49,168 nt of DNA from Pseudomonas sp. (lineage in GTDB: Bacteria; Pseudomonadota; Gammaproteobacteria; Pseudomonadales; Pseudomonadaceae), in contig NZ_JAQGNX010000179.1 in the NCBI RefSeq assembly GCF_028293835.1, positions 1 to 49,168 of the forward strand. The letters are read 5' to 3'. This document shows positions 16,155-25,191 of the stretch, in pieces. Within the stretch, counting starts at the first letter, position 1. The number at the start of each line of letters is the position of its first letter. The notes beneath the pieces were generated by a model. It made no database searches. It saw only the letters and a program-made list of their open reading frames with translations, and was not told the origin of the DNA. A program made the position numbers and the translations under genes.

Positions 16155-18167
16155 ATGAAGGCTTTGTTCTATCCCGGAATCTGGCTGATGAATCGCCTGG
16201 GGTTCGCCCTCAAGTTCAGCCTGATCAGCGTCTTGTTCTTTGTTCCTTTGTTAGGGGCCAACCTTTATCTAGTACGCGATGCCTACCATGAATGGCGCAT
16301 TACCGATGTGTTGCTGGGCAGCCTGGGCCGAGTGCAACAAACCCTTCACCTGCAACAGACGCTCGATGTGCTCACAGATCTGACGTTGATCCGGGCGCGA
16401 GTCGGTCAGGTAGAGCAGAAAAGCGATATTCGCCAGCGTATGGAATCTACCCAGACAGCTGCTGCTGCGTTGATGGCGGGACTCAATCAGGCAGGCGCCA
16501 ATACCGCCGCCATTCAGCAGAAGCTTGATGCACTGGCCTCCGCGCTAAACACCGTGAGTCACACTGACGGCGCCGGGCCGAAGGCTGAATTGGCCAGCCA
16601 ATTGGCCGCGCATTGCGCCTTGTTCCTTGAGGCCGTCATGGAACAGCAAGGGCTGAGTCAGGATAACGAACAGCGGGTGCGCCAGCTCAGCACCTTGGTC
16701 AGCGTGCAAGTGCCGCGTCTGACGGCCCTGCTGAACAAGGCCAGAGCCTTGGGCTCCGTCACGTTGGGCGTGGGTTATTTGAGTTCCAGCGACACGGTTG
16801 TCCTGGAGCAGGTGGTCGTTGGGATGGAGCGTGCCCGTACTGAAAGTGCGCAGACGTTCGAAGTATTTGATGCGGCCCAGGGCAACACGCTGATGCAAGC
16901 GTTACAGGACAGCCTGAAAGCGGTGGACGCGGCTAGCAAAGTCTTGGATGAGCAGATACTCAATGGGGCCGACTCGGGGCGGCCGTGGCCTGTTTATTTT
17001 GATCAGATGACCGGTTTCAGCGATCAGGTGTACGCGTTGAACGATGAGGCACTGACGCTCCTTGTTCGGTCGCTGAATCAACGCTTGAGTCAGGCACATG
17101 GGCAGATGGTTCTATTGTCTGTGGCATCCCTGGTCATTCTGTTATTGATCACGTACCTGTATGGCGCTTTTTATCTGGCGACCCGTGGGGTCATCGAAGA
17201 TTTGGGTCGGGTAATGGGCAAGGTAGCGGACGGCGACATGACGGCGAGCTTTGAGGTGGTTGGCCAGGATGAATTGGCGGCGTTGGGCAGGGTGTTCAAC
17301 GGCACGGTCGGACAGATTCAAAACTTGATCCGTCAGGTCGATGGAGTGGTGTTGCAGGTCGGACGGCAGACGGACCTGGTGCAATCAGTCGCCACCACCA
17401 GCTCCAAAGAGGTGACCGACCAGCGTGAACAGCTGGAGCTGGTGGCCTCGGCCATGAACCAACTTTCTACCACTGCCCGTCAGGTAGCGCGCAATGCCTC
17501 CGCTGCGGTCAATAGCGCTCAAGACGTGAACCGGGAAACCGAACGGGGTCGCCATCGGGTGCGTGAGCAGGTGAGCGCCATTCAGAAACTGGCCGGAGAA
17601 ATAAATAATTCCATGCAGTTGATTCACCAACTGGCGACCGACAGTCAGTCTATTGGCCAAGTGCTGGAGGTAATCAGAAGTATCGCCGAGCAAACCAATT
17701 TGTTGGCGTTGAATGCAGCCATCGAAGCGGCGCGGGCGGGTGATCAGGGGCGGGGTTTCGCGGTGGTTGCTGACGAGGTTCGCACTTTGGCGCGCCGGAC
17801 CCAGCAGTCGACTCATGAAATTGAACATATGATCGCTGGGTTGCACAGCCGGGTCGCCGATACGGTCAAGGCCATGAGTAACAGCCATCAAATCGCCAAT
17901 ACTACGGTGAGCCAGGCTGACGAGGTGGAGCAGGCGCTGGAGAATATCGTGGCGGCCAGTGGTTTGATTGTCGAGCAGAGTCAGCAAATTGCGGTAGCTG
18001 CCGAGCAGCAAACGCAAGTGTCGCAGAGCATCGATCGGAGCCTGGTGGACATCAATCGCGCCGGGGAGCGCACCGCTAGCGGTGCGGTTAAATCAGAGCA
18101 AGCCAGTCAGGACCTTCAGGGGTTGGTCAGCACGTTGCAAACCGTGATCGGTGCGTTCCGCATTTAG
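16155..18167 (+). CDS. Methyl-accepting chemotaxis protein
   Basis: A 670-residue chemoreceptor. A first membrane helix at about 20-41, a periplasmic helical ligand-binding region to about 317, a second helix at 318-341, a HAMP domain (about 342-395) and the cytoplasmic signalling domain with its conserved hairpin tip EQTNLLALNAAIEAARAG (from 512) are visible. No C-terminal methylation pentapeptide is present (ends in GAFRI). A good RBS (GAGAGGAG) precedes the ATG. The gene follows the MFS_3 gene in an operon controlled by the cluster operator, so it probably senses the pathway substrate or a relative and guides cells to it. A strong terminator follows. Confidence 0.95.
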   Translation: MKALFYPGIWLMNRLGFALKFSLISVLFFVPLLGANLYLVRDAYHEWRITDVLLGSLGRVQQTLHLQQTLDVLTDLTLIRARVGQVEQKSDIRQRMESTQTAAAALMAGLNQAGANTAAIQQKLDALASALNTVSHTDGAGPKAELASQLAAHCALFLEAVMEQQGLSQDNEQRVRQLSTLVSVQVPRLTALLNKARALGSVTLGVGYLSSSDTVVLEQVVVGMERARTESAQTFEVFDAAQGNTLMQALQDSLKAVDAASKVLDEQILNGADSGRPWPVYFDQMTGFSDQVYALNDEALTLLVRSLNQRLSQAHGQMVLLSVASLVILLLITYLYGAFYLATRGVIEDLGRVMGKVADGDMTASFEVVGQDELAALGRVFNGTVGQIQNLIRQVDGVVLQVGRQTDLVQSVATTSSKEVTDQREQLELVASAMNQLSTTARQVARNASAAVNSAQDVNRETERGRHRVREQVSAIQKLAGEINNSMQLIHQLATDSQSIGQVLEVIRSIAEQTNLLALNAAIEAARAGDQGRGFAVVADEVRTLARRTQQSTHEIEHMIAGLHSRVADTVKAMSNSHQIANTTVSQADEVEQALENIVAASGLIVEQSQQIAVAAEQQTQVSQSIDRSLVDINRAGERTASGAVKSEQASQDLQGLVSTLQTVIGAFRI

Positions 18168-18181
18168 GTCCGTGCAAACAG

Positions 18182-18210
18182 AAAAGGCATGAGCAATGCT
18201 CATGCCTTTT
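18182..18210. terminator. Intrinsic terminator after chemoreceptor gene
   Basis: A perfect 13-bp stem (AAAAGGCATGAGC / GCTCATGCCTTTT) with an AAT loop, followed by a T-rich run. The A-run before it makes it work in the leftward direction too, for the convergent amidohydrolase gene. Confidence 0.9.
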
Positions 18211-18230
18211 TGTTTTGTGCAGAAAGTGAA

Positions 18231-19421
18231 TCAGTCCCGTGTACCTTCGAGCAGTCCTTTAAGGTTGCTGCTCATCACCCGTTTGGTCTGTACGTCGTCA
18301 AGGTCTTCAATGTCTTTGAAGAAATCCAGCGGGTGCAGCAGGCCTTCAGGGTGAGGCCAGTCACTGCCGAACAACACGCGCTCGACGCCGACCAGTTCAA
18401 TGACCTTGGCGACCGGATCTTCATAGAATGGCGAGACGAACACATGGCGACGGAACGCTTCCACTGGGTGGCGCTTAAATGCCTTGGGCATTTTTTTGTA
18501 CGCATGGTTCAGGCGGCCCAGCAGAGGCTCCAGCCACGCTGAACCATTTTCCAGCGACGCCACACGCACATTAGGGAAGCGATCGAACACGCCGTGGCAA
18601 ATCAACGCTGTCAATGTGTCTGAAATCGCCCGGCCCATCCAGTCCAGTACCTCACTGAAAGGATCTTTTTCAAACGGGCGAAATTCACCCTTGCCGCCTG
18701 CAGTCCACCAACTGTTGATCTTGTCATAGCCGGAGTCGGATACGTGCAGCATGACGAAAATACCGGCTTCGTTGACGCGCGCCCAGAACGGATCGAATTC
18801 TGTGAACCCCATCGAGCGTCCGCCCGTTACGCCTGCGACGGGGGCCGGCCTTACGCCTACTACCCGAGCGCCCGCAGCCAGCACAAAGTCCAGTTCCTTG
18901 ACCGCATTATCGACGTCAATCAGGTTAATCATCGGTACCGGAAACAGACGATTATCACGTGCAAAGCCGCACTCTTCAGCCAGCCATTGGTTGGATGAAT
19001 GGAACAGTGCGGCGATGGCTTCGGGTTTATGTGCCAGGCGTTCTTCAATCACCGACGCCAGCGTCGGAATGAACAGCCCGGCGTGAACGCCTTGCTCATC
19101 CATTACTCGCAGGTGCGCTGCGCCGTCAAAAAAGGAGGGGTCAGAAGGCACCGGTTCCCCGCCGAACTCTCGCAGTGACAAGCCGTCGGGGTTTTCCCCG
19201 CGATACCACTTTTCATGGGAGCCAGGAGCAGCCACCACATCGAACGTCGGATTGGGGATGTAATCACTTAGCACGCCGCCTACGGCGAGTTTTGTACGGC
19301 CATTGATCTGCACGTACTGGAATTCTTTGCGGAACTGCTTGGGCAGGTTGCGCAGGAAAGCCTCTGGGGGCTCGTAGAAGTGACGGTCTACATCGTAGAT
19401 AGGATAGTCGACGGCTGACAT
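18231..19421 (-). CDS. Amidohydrolase-2 family metal-dependent hydrolase
   Basis: A 396-residue amidohydrolase-2 (PF04909) protein, related to but clearly different from the one at 406-1731. The N-terminal metal motif DVDRHFYEPP places D12 and H14 as in its relative; the C-terminal GSDWPHPEG (352-360) carries the metal-binding aspartate and a conserved His. The family contains decarboxylases and C-C or ester hydrolases of ring-cleavage products. It is a single-gene unit: terminator at its 3' end and operator O6 34 bases upstream of the ATG. The twin, separately controlled hydrolases suggest two different hydrolytic steps. Confidence 0.87.
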   Translation of the reverse strand: MSAVDYPIYDVDRHFYEPPEAFLRNLPKQFRKEFQYVQINGRTKLAVGGVLSDYIPNPTFDVVAAPGSHEKWYRGENPDGLSLREFGGEPVPSDPSFFDGAAHLRVMDEQGVHAGLFIPTLASVIEERLAHKPEAIAALFHSSNQWLAEECGFARDNRLFPVPMINLIDVDNAVKELDFVLAAGARVVGVRPAPVAGVTGGRSMGFTEFDPFWARVNEAGIFVMLHVSDSGYDKINSWWTAGGKGEFRPFEKDPFSEVLDWMGRAISDTLTALICHGVFDRFPNVRVASLENGSAWLEPLLGRLNHAYKKMPKAFKRHPVEAFRRHVFVSPFYEDPVAKVIELVGVERVLFGSDWPHPEGLLHPLDFFKDIEDLDDVQTKRVMSSNLKGLLEGTRD

Positions 19422-19454
19422 CTGGACCTCGGTATTTAGTCAGGTTGCTGGGTA

Positions 19455-19475
19455 TAACTGACAATATGTTAGTTA
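19455..19475. promoter_or_regulatory. 21-bp operator O6
   Basis: Half-sites TAACTGAC and GTTAGTTA (15/16) with an AATAT spacer, one of the best copies. It sits 33 bases upstream of the second amidohydrolase gene. Confidence 0.85.
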
Positions 19476-19581
19476 AATTGGGGCGTCAAGCGGTCCCGTC
19501 GATAAGCCCTGCAAGTACCTACAACTTGGCCTCATTGCCTTAGGGTTGGCGCCGATTTCGTTGGCGATCTGATAGCCATAT

Positions 19582-19602
19582 AAACTGACTTTGTGTCATC
19601 TT
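19582..19602. promoter_or_regulatory. 21-bp operator O7 (weaker)
   Basis: Half-sites AAACTGAC and GTCATCTT with a 5-base spacer; the left arm is good, the right arm keeps GTCA and one T (12/16). It lies 51 bases upstream of the SDR ATG at 19654, the position expected for that gene's own control. Confidence 0.6.
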
Positions 19603-19653
19603 GTTCGTGCGGGTCGTCATGGGGCGACCCACGAGTACGGACAGGAAATGCAT

Positions 19654-20388
19654 ATGACGACCGATGTTTACGGCAAAACGGCCATGGTGATTGGCGGGAC
19701 CAGCGGTATTGGCTTGGCAACGGTGCGACGACTGCTCGAATCCGGCTACGGTGTGCACGCCACTGGGGTGGCATTAGCCGAAGTGCAGGCCTGTGAGGAT
19801 GATCCTGCGCTGGCAGGGGTTGCTTTCGAGGTGCTCGATGTCGGCAATGCCGACGCTATAACAGCCAGCTTCGCGCGGTTGTCACGGCTGGACGTTCTCG
19901 TTAACGCCGCCGGTATCGGTCGCGGTGCCAGTGAGTTCACCGAGGAGGGTTTTTTACGCACCCTCGAAATTAACCTCGCCGGGACCATGCGTACCTGTTA
20001 CGCCGCCCATGACCTGTTGGCGGCCACTGGCGGCAATATTGTCAATCTGGCCTCGATGATGAGTTTTTTCGGCAGCCCCACTGCTCCGGCGTATGCCGCC
20101 AGCAAGGGTGGGGTCATGCAACTGAGTAAAAGCCTTGCCGTGGCCTGGGCCAGCGAGGGGATCAGGGTCAACGCGGTGGCGCCAGGCTGGATCGATACGC
20201 CGATGACCAAAACTATGCAAGCTGATACCGAGCGTAATGCGCGGGTACTGGGTCGTTCACCCATGGGGCGTTGGGGCAAGCCTGAAGAGATTGCTGCGGG
20301 AATCATTTTTCTGGCGTCGTCGCACGCCTCGTTTATTACCGGGATCGTGTTGCCGATTGACGGTGGATACATGGCCTGTGGGATCTGA
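19654..20388 (+). CDS. SDR family oxidoreductase
   Basis: A 244-residue SDR. GGTSGIG at 14-20, NAAG at 84-87, catalytic S134, Y147 and K151, and the end FITGIVLPIDGGYMA are clear. After the second strand it reads VHATGVALAE without the usual acidic or basic cofactor selector, so the cofactor is uncertain. The ATG at 19654 has AGGA 7 bases upstream; an ATG at 19648 is less well placed. It is the only gene between O7 and the MarR operon, so it is probably transcribed alone. Confidence 0.88.
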   Translation: MTTDVYGKTAMVIGGTSGIGLATVRRLLESGYGVHATGVALAEVQACEDDPALAGVAFEVLDVGNADAITASFARLSRLDVLVNAAGIGRGASEFTEEGFLRTLEINLAGTMRTCYAAHDLLAATGGNIVNLASMMSFFGSPTAPAYAASKGGVMQLSKSLAVAWASEGIRVNAVAPGWIDTPMTKTMQADTERNARVLGRSPMGRWGKPEEIAAGIIFLASSHASFITGIVLPIDGGYMACGI

Positions 20389-20485
20389 AGCCATTTGTCA
20401 TGACCTGTACTCTGATTGCCATGCTTCGGGTGCAGAGCATGGCAGCAAACACCTATAGTCGCGCAGCGGTGATCAATTAAGTTAA

Positions 20486-20507
20486 ATATGACAACATGTT
20501 GTCATAT
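20486..20507. promoter_or_regulatory. Perfect 22-bp palindrome, probable MarR operator
   Basis: ATATGACAACA followed directly by its exact reverse complement, ending 21 bases before the marR-type ATG. Length and position fit an autoregulatory MarR site. It is different from the O-box. Confidence 0.85.
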
Positions 20508-20528
20508 CGGAAAATAGGTGTCAGAGTT

Positions 20529-21044
20529 ATGAGCAAGGAAACCGAAGACGACAAGGCGGTTACGTTTGATCGTTCTGTGCACAGCGAAGTGGGTGGTTGC
20601 CTGGCGGAATTGATCGACGAAGTCCTGCGTCTGCATGGGCGGGTATTGAGCGTGAAGCGGCCCTCGGTACTGGGCAGTTCTGCACAGACCATTGTGCTGG
20701 CCTCCATTGTATTGGCGGCGCAGCCGCCGACCGTAGCGCGGATTGCCCGCAGCCTTGGGTATACCCGCCAAGCGGTGCAGCGGGTGGCTGATGTGCTGGT
20801 CGGTGATGGCTATGCCTGCTACGAGGATAACCCGCACCACAAGACGTCAAAGCAATTGATTGCCACCGAGCAGGGTCGTTTGGTCTACGCGCAACTGAAT
20901 CGGGAAAGTGCCGAGTGGACCGAGCGTATTTCCCAGGGCCTGGATGTTTCGGCTCTGGAGCAAACGTTGAAAGTGATGAGGCTGGTGCGCCGTAATCTTG
21001 AGCAGGATAAGCAAGCCCCTGCGCAGGAGGTGCCCAAAAAATAA
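20529..21044 (+). CDS. MarR-family transcriptional regulator
   Basis: A 171-residue MarR-type winged-helix regulator. The recognition helix region is at about 68-89 (TVARIARSLGYTRQAVQRVA) and the wing at 95-112 with KTSKQLIATEQG, followed by the dimerisation helix. The ATG at 20529 is preferred to a TTG-type start at 20496, which would lie inside the palindrome. The perfect palindrome just upstream suggests autorepression. The kinase-dehydrogenase operon follows 113 bases later on the same strand and is the likely target. MarR proteins of catabolic operons often bind aromatic acids or their CoA thioesters; the ligand is unknown here. Confidence 0.9.
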   Translation: MSKETEDDKAVTFDRSVHSEVGGCLAELIDEVLRLHGRVLSVKRPSVLGSSAQTIVLASIVLAAQPPTVARIARSLGYTRQAVQRVADVLVGDGYACYEDNPHHKTSKQLIATEQGRLVYAQLNRESAEWTERISQGLDVSALEQTLKVMRLVRRNLEQDKQAPAQEVPKK

Positions 21045-21157
21045 TAACAATTAGACAAGGGGAATCGGTGAATGCTGATTTCGTTGCGCTATCGAAACCA
21101 ACACGTTTGGGCGTTGCATAAGATCAAGCCATCACGGCTTCAAGGAGAGACCTTCCT

Positions 21158-22225
21158 ATGAAGCCGACTCTCCCCGATTTCGAAGGACTGTTGGATTGGA
21201 CCGTGCTTCAGCCATGGCTCGAAGACGCCGGCTTGCCAGGGCAGGGACCTGTTACCGAGGTCCAGCAGCTCACCGGCGGCTCGCAAAACAATCTGTTTTT
21301 GCTAGGACGTGGCGAAGAGCGCTTCGTGCTTCGCCGTCCGCCTCGGCATCTGCGACCCAACAGCAATGCGACCATGTTGCGCGAAGCTACGGTGCTCAAA
21401 GCCTTGGCGGGCAGCGACGTACCGCATCCCGCGCTGCTGGCGGTGTGCACGGACAGCGAGATGATGGGTGTCAATTTCTTCATCATGGAACCGCTTGAAG
21501 GGTTCTCTCCCGCTGGTCCGCTGCAGGGTCAATACGCCACCGACGCAAGCTGGCGCTACCAGATGGGTGATGCGTTCGTTCGCGCAGCGGCAGCGCTGAG
21601 CCAGGTCGATTATCAGAAGGTTGGCCTTGGCGACTTTGGCCGCCCGGAGAACTGGCATGGCCGGCAGGTCGAACGCTGGGGTTCGATGCTCGATGGCTAT
21701 CGTAATACCCCAGGTTACGACCACACATCACTGCCTCATGTGGATGAAGTCGGTCGCTGGCTCGGTAACAACGTTCCTAACGATGGTCGAATTGGCGTAA
21801 TCCACGGCGATTACCAATGGCCCAACGTTATGTTTTCCCTTGAAGCACCTCGCATCAGCGGTCTGATCGACTGGGAGTTATCGACGCTCGGGGATCCGCT
21901 GTTGGACTTGGCATGGGTCCTCACTTCATGGCGTGAGCCGGGCGACCCACAGGTGGCAGGCCCAGGCAGCAACCCCGTCGTAGAACCGTGGAACGGCTTC
22001 ATGTCCCGGGCAGAACTGATTGCCTTGTATGGTCAGCTGACCGGTCGCGACATGAGCAGCCTGCCATGGTTCTTCGTTCTTGCCTGCTACAAGCTTGCCT
22101 GTCTGCTGGAGGGCACTTATGCCCGCTCGCTGACCGGTAAGGCTTCTAAAGAGATGGGCGAGTACCTACACAATTACGCCACCTGGCTCATGGCCAAGGC
22201 TCGGCAACTTATCGCTGCCGCCTGA
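21158..22225 (+). CDS. APH-family acyl-CoA kinase, LvaA/ACAD10-like
   Basis: A 355-residue phosphotransferase of the APH family, like the kinase domain of ACAD10/ACAD11 and LvaA of levulinate degradation. Those enzymes phosphorylate the 4-hydroxyl of 4-hydroxyacyl-CoA so that a partner dehydrogenase can remove it. The kinase motifs are present: TGGSQNNLFLL loop, VLRRPPR, the catalytic HGDYQWPN (H216, D218, N223) and metal-binding D238 in LIDWELSTLGDP. A strong RBS (AAGGAGAG) precedes the ATG. The dehydrogenase gene follows after 34 bases, the same pairing as in lva operons. An aminoglycoside kinase role is very unlikely in this context. Confidence 0.9.
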   Translation: MKPTLPDFEGLLDWTVLQPWLEDAGLPGQGPVTEVQQLTGGSQNNLFLLGRGEERFVLRRPPRHLRPNSNATMLREATVLKALAGSDVPHPALLAVCTDSEMMGVNFFIMEPLEGFSPAGPLQGQYATDASWRYQMGDAFVRAAAALSQVDYQKVGLGDFGRPENWHGRQVERWGSMLDGYRNTPGYDHTSLPHVDEVGRWLGNNVPNDGRIGVIHGDYQWPNVMFSLEAPRISGLIDWELSTLGDPLLDLAWVLTSWREPGDPQVAGPGSNPVVEPWNGFMSRAELIALYGQLTGRDMSSLPWFFVLACYKLACLLEGTYARSLTGKASKEMGEYLHNYATWLMAKARQLIAAA

Positions 22226-22259
22226 GCGGTCCATTTGCAACAATGCCTGAGGAATCATC

Positions 22260-23558
22260 ATGTGGGATTTTTCAACCGACCCTGAATTTCAGAAAAAACT
22301 GGATTGGATCGATCGGTTTCTAGTCGAGGAAGTCGAGCCGCTGGATGTACTGTTCCCTTCTGTCAGCGTGGTTTATAACACCCGTCACGAAGCATCACGG
22401 GCGATCCTTAAACCGTTGCAGGACGAAGTAAAGCGGCAGAAGCTCTGGGCGTGCCATCTGGGTGAAGAGCTGGGTGGAGAAGGTTACGGTCAACTCGCGC
22501 TGGCCTTGATGAATGAACGCTTGGGACGTTCACTGTGGGCGCCCACTGTGTTCGGGACGGCTGCACCGGACACCGGTAACGCAGAGATTCTCGCTATGTT
22601 CGGCACCGAACAACAGAAAGCGCGCTACCTTCAGCCGTTGCTGGACGGTGACATCGTGTCGTGTTTTTCCATGACCGAACCCCAGGGCGGTGCCGATCCC
22701 CGGGTATTCACTACCACTGCAGTACGCGAGGGTGAGCATTGGGTGATCAACGGCGAAAAGTGGTTTTCCTCGAATGCCCGCTATGCCGAGTTCCTGTTGG
22801 TACTGGCAGTCACCGATCCCGACGCGCCGATTCAGAAACGCATGTCAATGTTCATCGTTCCAAGAGAAGCGCAAGGCCTGGAAATCATTCGCAACGCACC
22901 CTACATGGGCGAGCGCACCGAACTGGATGAAGCCACTGAAGGCTACCTGAACTACTCTGACGTCCGCGTGCCACTGGACCACATGCTGGGTGAGGTGGGT
23001 GGCGGGTTCGCTGTGGCCCAGGCGCGTCTCGGTGGCGGCCGTGTGCACCACGCCATGCGCATTGTCGGGCAGTGCCAGCGCGCATTGGACATGATGTGTG
23101 AGCGCGCCCTCAGCCGTCGGACCCAAGGAACATTGCTGGCTGACATGGGCACCGTACAGGCCATGATCGCCGACAGTCAGATTGAGCTTGAGCAATTTCG
23201 CCTGCTGGTGCTGAAGACCGCCTGGGTCATCGACCATAGCCATGGCGATCCGCGCAAGGCGCGGGCAAGTATTGCGATGGTCAAAGTCGGCATGGCCAAG
23301 GTGTATCACGACATCGTTCAGCGTGCATTGCACTTGCACGGCTCCTTGGGCGCGACCTTTGAAACCCCGTTAGCTTATATGTGGATGAACGTGCCGACCT
23401 TTGCCTTGGCCGATGGTCCGACCGAAGTGCATCGGGTCACGGTCGCCCGGGAATTACTGCGTCAGCACAAACCGGCCGAAGGTCTGTTTCCCAGCGAGCA
23501 CCTGCCGCCAAAAATCGCTGCCGCACGGGTTCGGTACGCACACATCCTCAACGGTTGA
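22260..23558 (+). CDS. Acyl-CoA dehydrogenase, LvaC/ACAD10-like
   Basis: A 432-residue acyl-CoA dehydrogenase of the group that accompanies APH-type kinases (ACAD10/11 C-terminal domain, LvaC). FSMTEPQGGADPRVF, WVINGEKWFSSNARY, the LGGGRVHHAMRIVGQCQRAL helix and the end DGPTEVHRVTVARELL are visible. In the lva pathway the partner converts 4-phosphoacyl-CoA, through elimination, into a conventional enoyl-CoA. It follows the kinase gene and precedes three SDR genes, so the operon could move a hydroxyl group from C4 to C3 and then oxidise it. A small LvaB-like subunit was not seen. Confidence 0.9.
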   Translation: MWDFSTDPEFQKKLDWIDRFLVEEVEPLDVLFPSVSVVYNTRHEASRAILKPLQDEVKRQKLWACHLGEELGGEGYGQLALALMNERLGRSLWAPTVFGTAAPDTGNAEILAMFGTEQQKARYLQPLLDGDIVSCFSMTEPQGGADPRVFTTTAVREGEHWVINGEKWFSSNARYAEFLLVLAVTDPDAPIQKRMSMFIVPREAQGLEIIRNAPYMGERTELDEATEGYLNYSDVRVPLDHMLGEVGGGFAVAQARLGGGRVHHAMRIVGQCQRALDMMCERALSRRTQGTLLADMGTVQAMIADSQIELEQFRLLVLKTAWVIDHSHGDPRKARASIAMVKVGMAKVYHDIVQRALHLHGSLGATFETPLAYMWMNVPTFALADGPTEVHRVTVARELLRQHKPAEGLFPSEHLPPKIAAARVRYAHILNG

Positions 23559-23571
23559 AACGGTGGATGAC

Positions 23572-24330
23572 ATGAACGACATACCGAACAAAGAAACGAT
23601 GTTCGACCTGACCGGAAAGGTAGTGCTGGTCACTGGCGGCAGTCGGGGCCTGGGTTATCAGATGGTCCGTGCTTTTGCCGAACACGGTGCTGACGTGATT
23701 ATCGCCAGTCGCAAACTGGACGCATGTGAGGCGGTTGCCGAAGAGGTCCGTTCGCTCGGGCGTCGCGCTTTGGCAGTGTCCTGTCATGTCGGTAAGTGGC
23801 AGGAAATAGAGCGTCTGGTGGAGGTCGCTTATGCCGAATTCGGCTACATCGACGTACTGGTAAACAATGCGGGGATGTCACCGGCGGTGCCCTCCCATGA
23901 GGTGACCGAGGAACTGTTCGACAAAGTGATTGGCTTGAATTTCAAGGGGCCGTTTCGACTGGGTGCGTTGGTGGCCCAGCGGATGGCACTGGGGAAAGGT
24001 GGATCGATCATCAACGTCAGCAGCACCGGCGGCCTTCGCCCTTCGCCGCAGATCGTTCCCTATTCCGGCGCCAAAGCAGCCTTAAATGCGGTGACCGTCG
24101 GTTTAGCTCAAGAATATGGGCCTAAGGTGCGGGTTAATACCATTTCGGCAGGGCCTTTCCTGACTGATATATCCAAGGCCTGGACGCAAGATATGCGCGA
24201 AACCTGCGCCAATGCCCTTGGGCGTCCGGGACGACCGGAGGAAATCATTACCACGGCGCTGTACCTGGCAAGCCCTTATTCGAGCTACACCACGGCTTCC
24301 CTGATCAAGGTCGATGGGGGCTTGCCTTAG
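23572..24330 (+). CDS. SDR family oxidoreductase, NADP-type
   Basis: A 252-residue SDR. TGGSRGLG at 21-28, IIASRKLD with an arginine (R47) that favours NADP(H), VNNAGMS near 98, serines 150/151 in NVSSTGG and Y164-x3-K168. The ATG at 23572 lies 13 bases after the dehydrogenase stop. Second half is compact and ends in KVDGGLP. It probably reduces a ketone or oxidises a hydroxyacyl-CoA in the kinase operon. The cofactor type differs from its two SDR neighbours. Confidence 0.88.
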   Translation: MNDIPNKETMFDLTGKVVLVTGGSRGLGYQMVRAFAEHGADVIIASRKLDACEAVAEEVRSLGRRALAVSCHVGKWQEIERLVEVAYAEFGYIDVLVNNAGMSPAVPSHEVTEELFDKVIGLNFKGPFRLGALVAQRMALGKGGSIINVSSTGGLRPSPQIVPYSGAKAALNAVTVGLAQEYGPKVRVNTISAGPFLTDISKAWTQDMRETCANALGRPGRPEEIITTALYLASPYSSYTTASLIKVDGGLP

Positions 24331-24393
24331 CCACAAGTGTGGCTTGCATTCGACATGTCCAACGCCATCCCTATAAAAACAAGAGGCAGAACC

Positions 24394-25167
24394 ATGCAGC
24401 TCGAAGGAAAAAGAATCATCGTTACCGGTGGCTCGCGAGGCATTGGAGCCAGTGTTGTGGCCGCTTATGCCGCACAAGGTGCACAGGTTGCGGCCCTTGA
24501 TGTCCTCGACGAAGAAGGCGCAGAAGTGGTTGCCCGGCTCAATCAGCGCTATCCCGGAGCAGTCACTTACCACCACTGTGACATCGCCCGTCGCGCGGAT
24601 GTATTTATGACATTCGATGCGGCTGCCAGCCAGATGGGCGGCCTGGATGCCATGGCCAACATCGCCGGGGTCGAGCGCACGGCCGCAGCGCAGGATATCG
24701 GCGCGGAGCACTGGGATCTCATCTTTGACGTCAACGTGCGAGGCACCCTGCACACCAACCAGGCGGCGTTCCAGCATATGCGCGAGTCGGGAGGGCGCAT
24801 CATCAACTTTGGCTCGGCGGCCGGCCTCTGCGGCATGCCCGGAGCGGCGCATTACGCGGCCTCCAAAGGCGCGGTACTGGCATGGACTCGCACGGTTTCC
24901 CAAGAGTGGGCACGCTATGGCATTACCGTGAACGCCGTGGCACCCATGATCTGGACGCCGATGTACGACGCTCATCGCGCCAAGATGACGGCCGACGAAC
25001 TCGCCGCTCACGACAAACACCTCAGCGCGATCATCCCGTTGGGCGGCAAGCTCGGAAACGCCGATCAGGATTTGGCGCCAGTCATGGTATTCCTCGCCAG
25101 TGACGGCGCGCGGTTTATCACCGGTCAAACCCTATGTGTTGACGGCGGCACGGTACCCGTCCGTTAG
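24394..25167 (+). CDS. SDR family oxidoreductase, NAD-type
   Basis: A 257-residue SDR with TGGSRGIG at 11-18, D36 in AALDVLDEE (NAD-type), a slightly unusual ANIAG at 88-92 in place of NNAG, S141 in FGSAAG, and Y154-x3-K158. AGAGG precedes the ATG at 24394. It is the second of three SDR genes in a row; the gap to the previous gene is 63 bases. The substrate is not evident. Confidence 0.88.
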   Translation: MQLEGKRIIVTGGSRGIGASVVAAYAAQGAQVAALDVLDEEGAEVVARLNQRYPGAVTYHHCDIARRADVFMTFDAAASQMGGLDAMANIAGVERTAAAQDIGAEHWDLIFDVNVRGTLHTNQAAFQHMRESGGRIINFGSAAGLCGMPGAAHYAASKGAVLAWTRTVSQEWARYGITVNAVAPMIWTPMYDAHRAKMTADELAAHDKHLSAIIPLGGKLGNADQDLAPVMVFLASDGARFITGQTLCVDGGTVPVR

Positions 25168-25191
25168 GGCGCTTGTGCCCGGAGGAATGTC

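Noticed and set aside
17385..18017. 210-codon minus-strand frame inside the chemoreceptor gene
   Set aside because: It mirrors the signalling-domain coding sequence and has no independent features.
21158..22225. Aminoglycoside resistance gene
   Set aside because: The APH fold is shared, but the neighbour dehydrogenase and ACAD10-like motifs indicate a metabolic kinase.
24103..25128. 341-codon open frame on the minus strand across two SDR genes
   Set aside because: The opposite strand encodes two SDRs with complete motifs; this frame has low-complexity His/Gly/Arg-rich composition.
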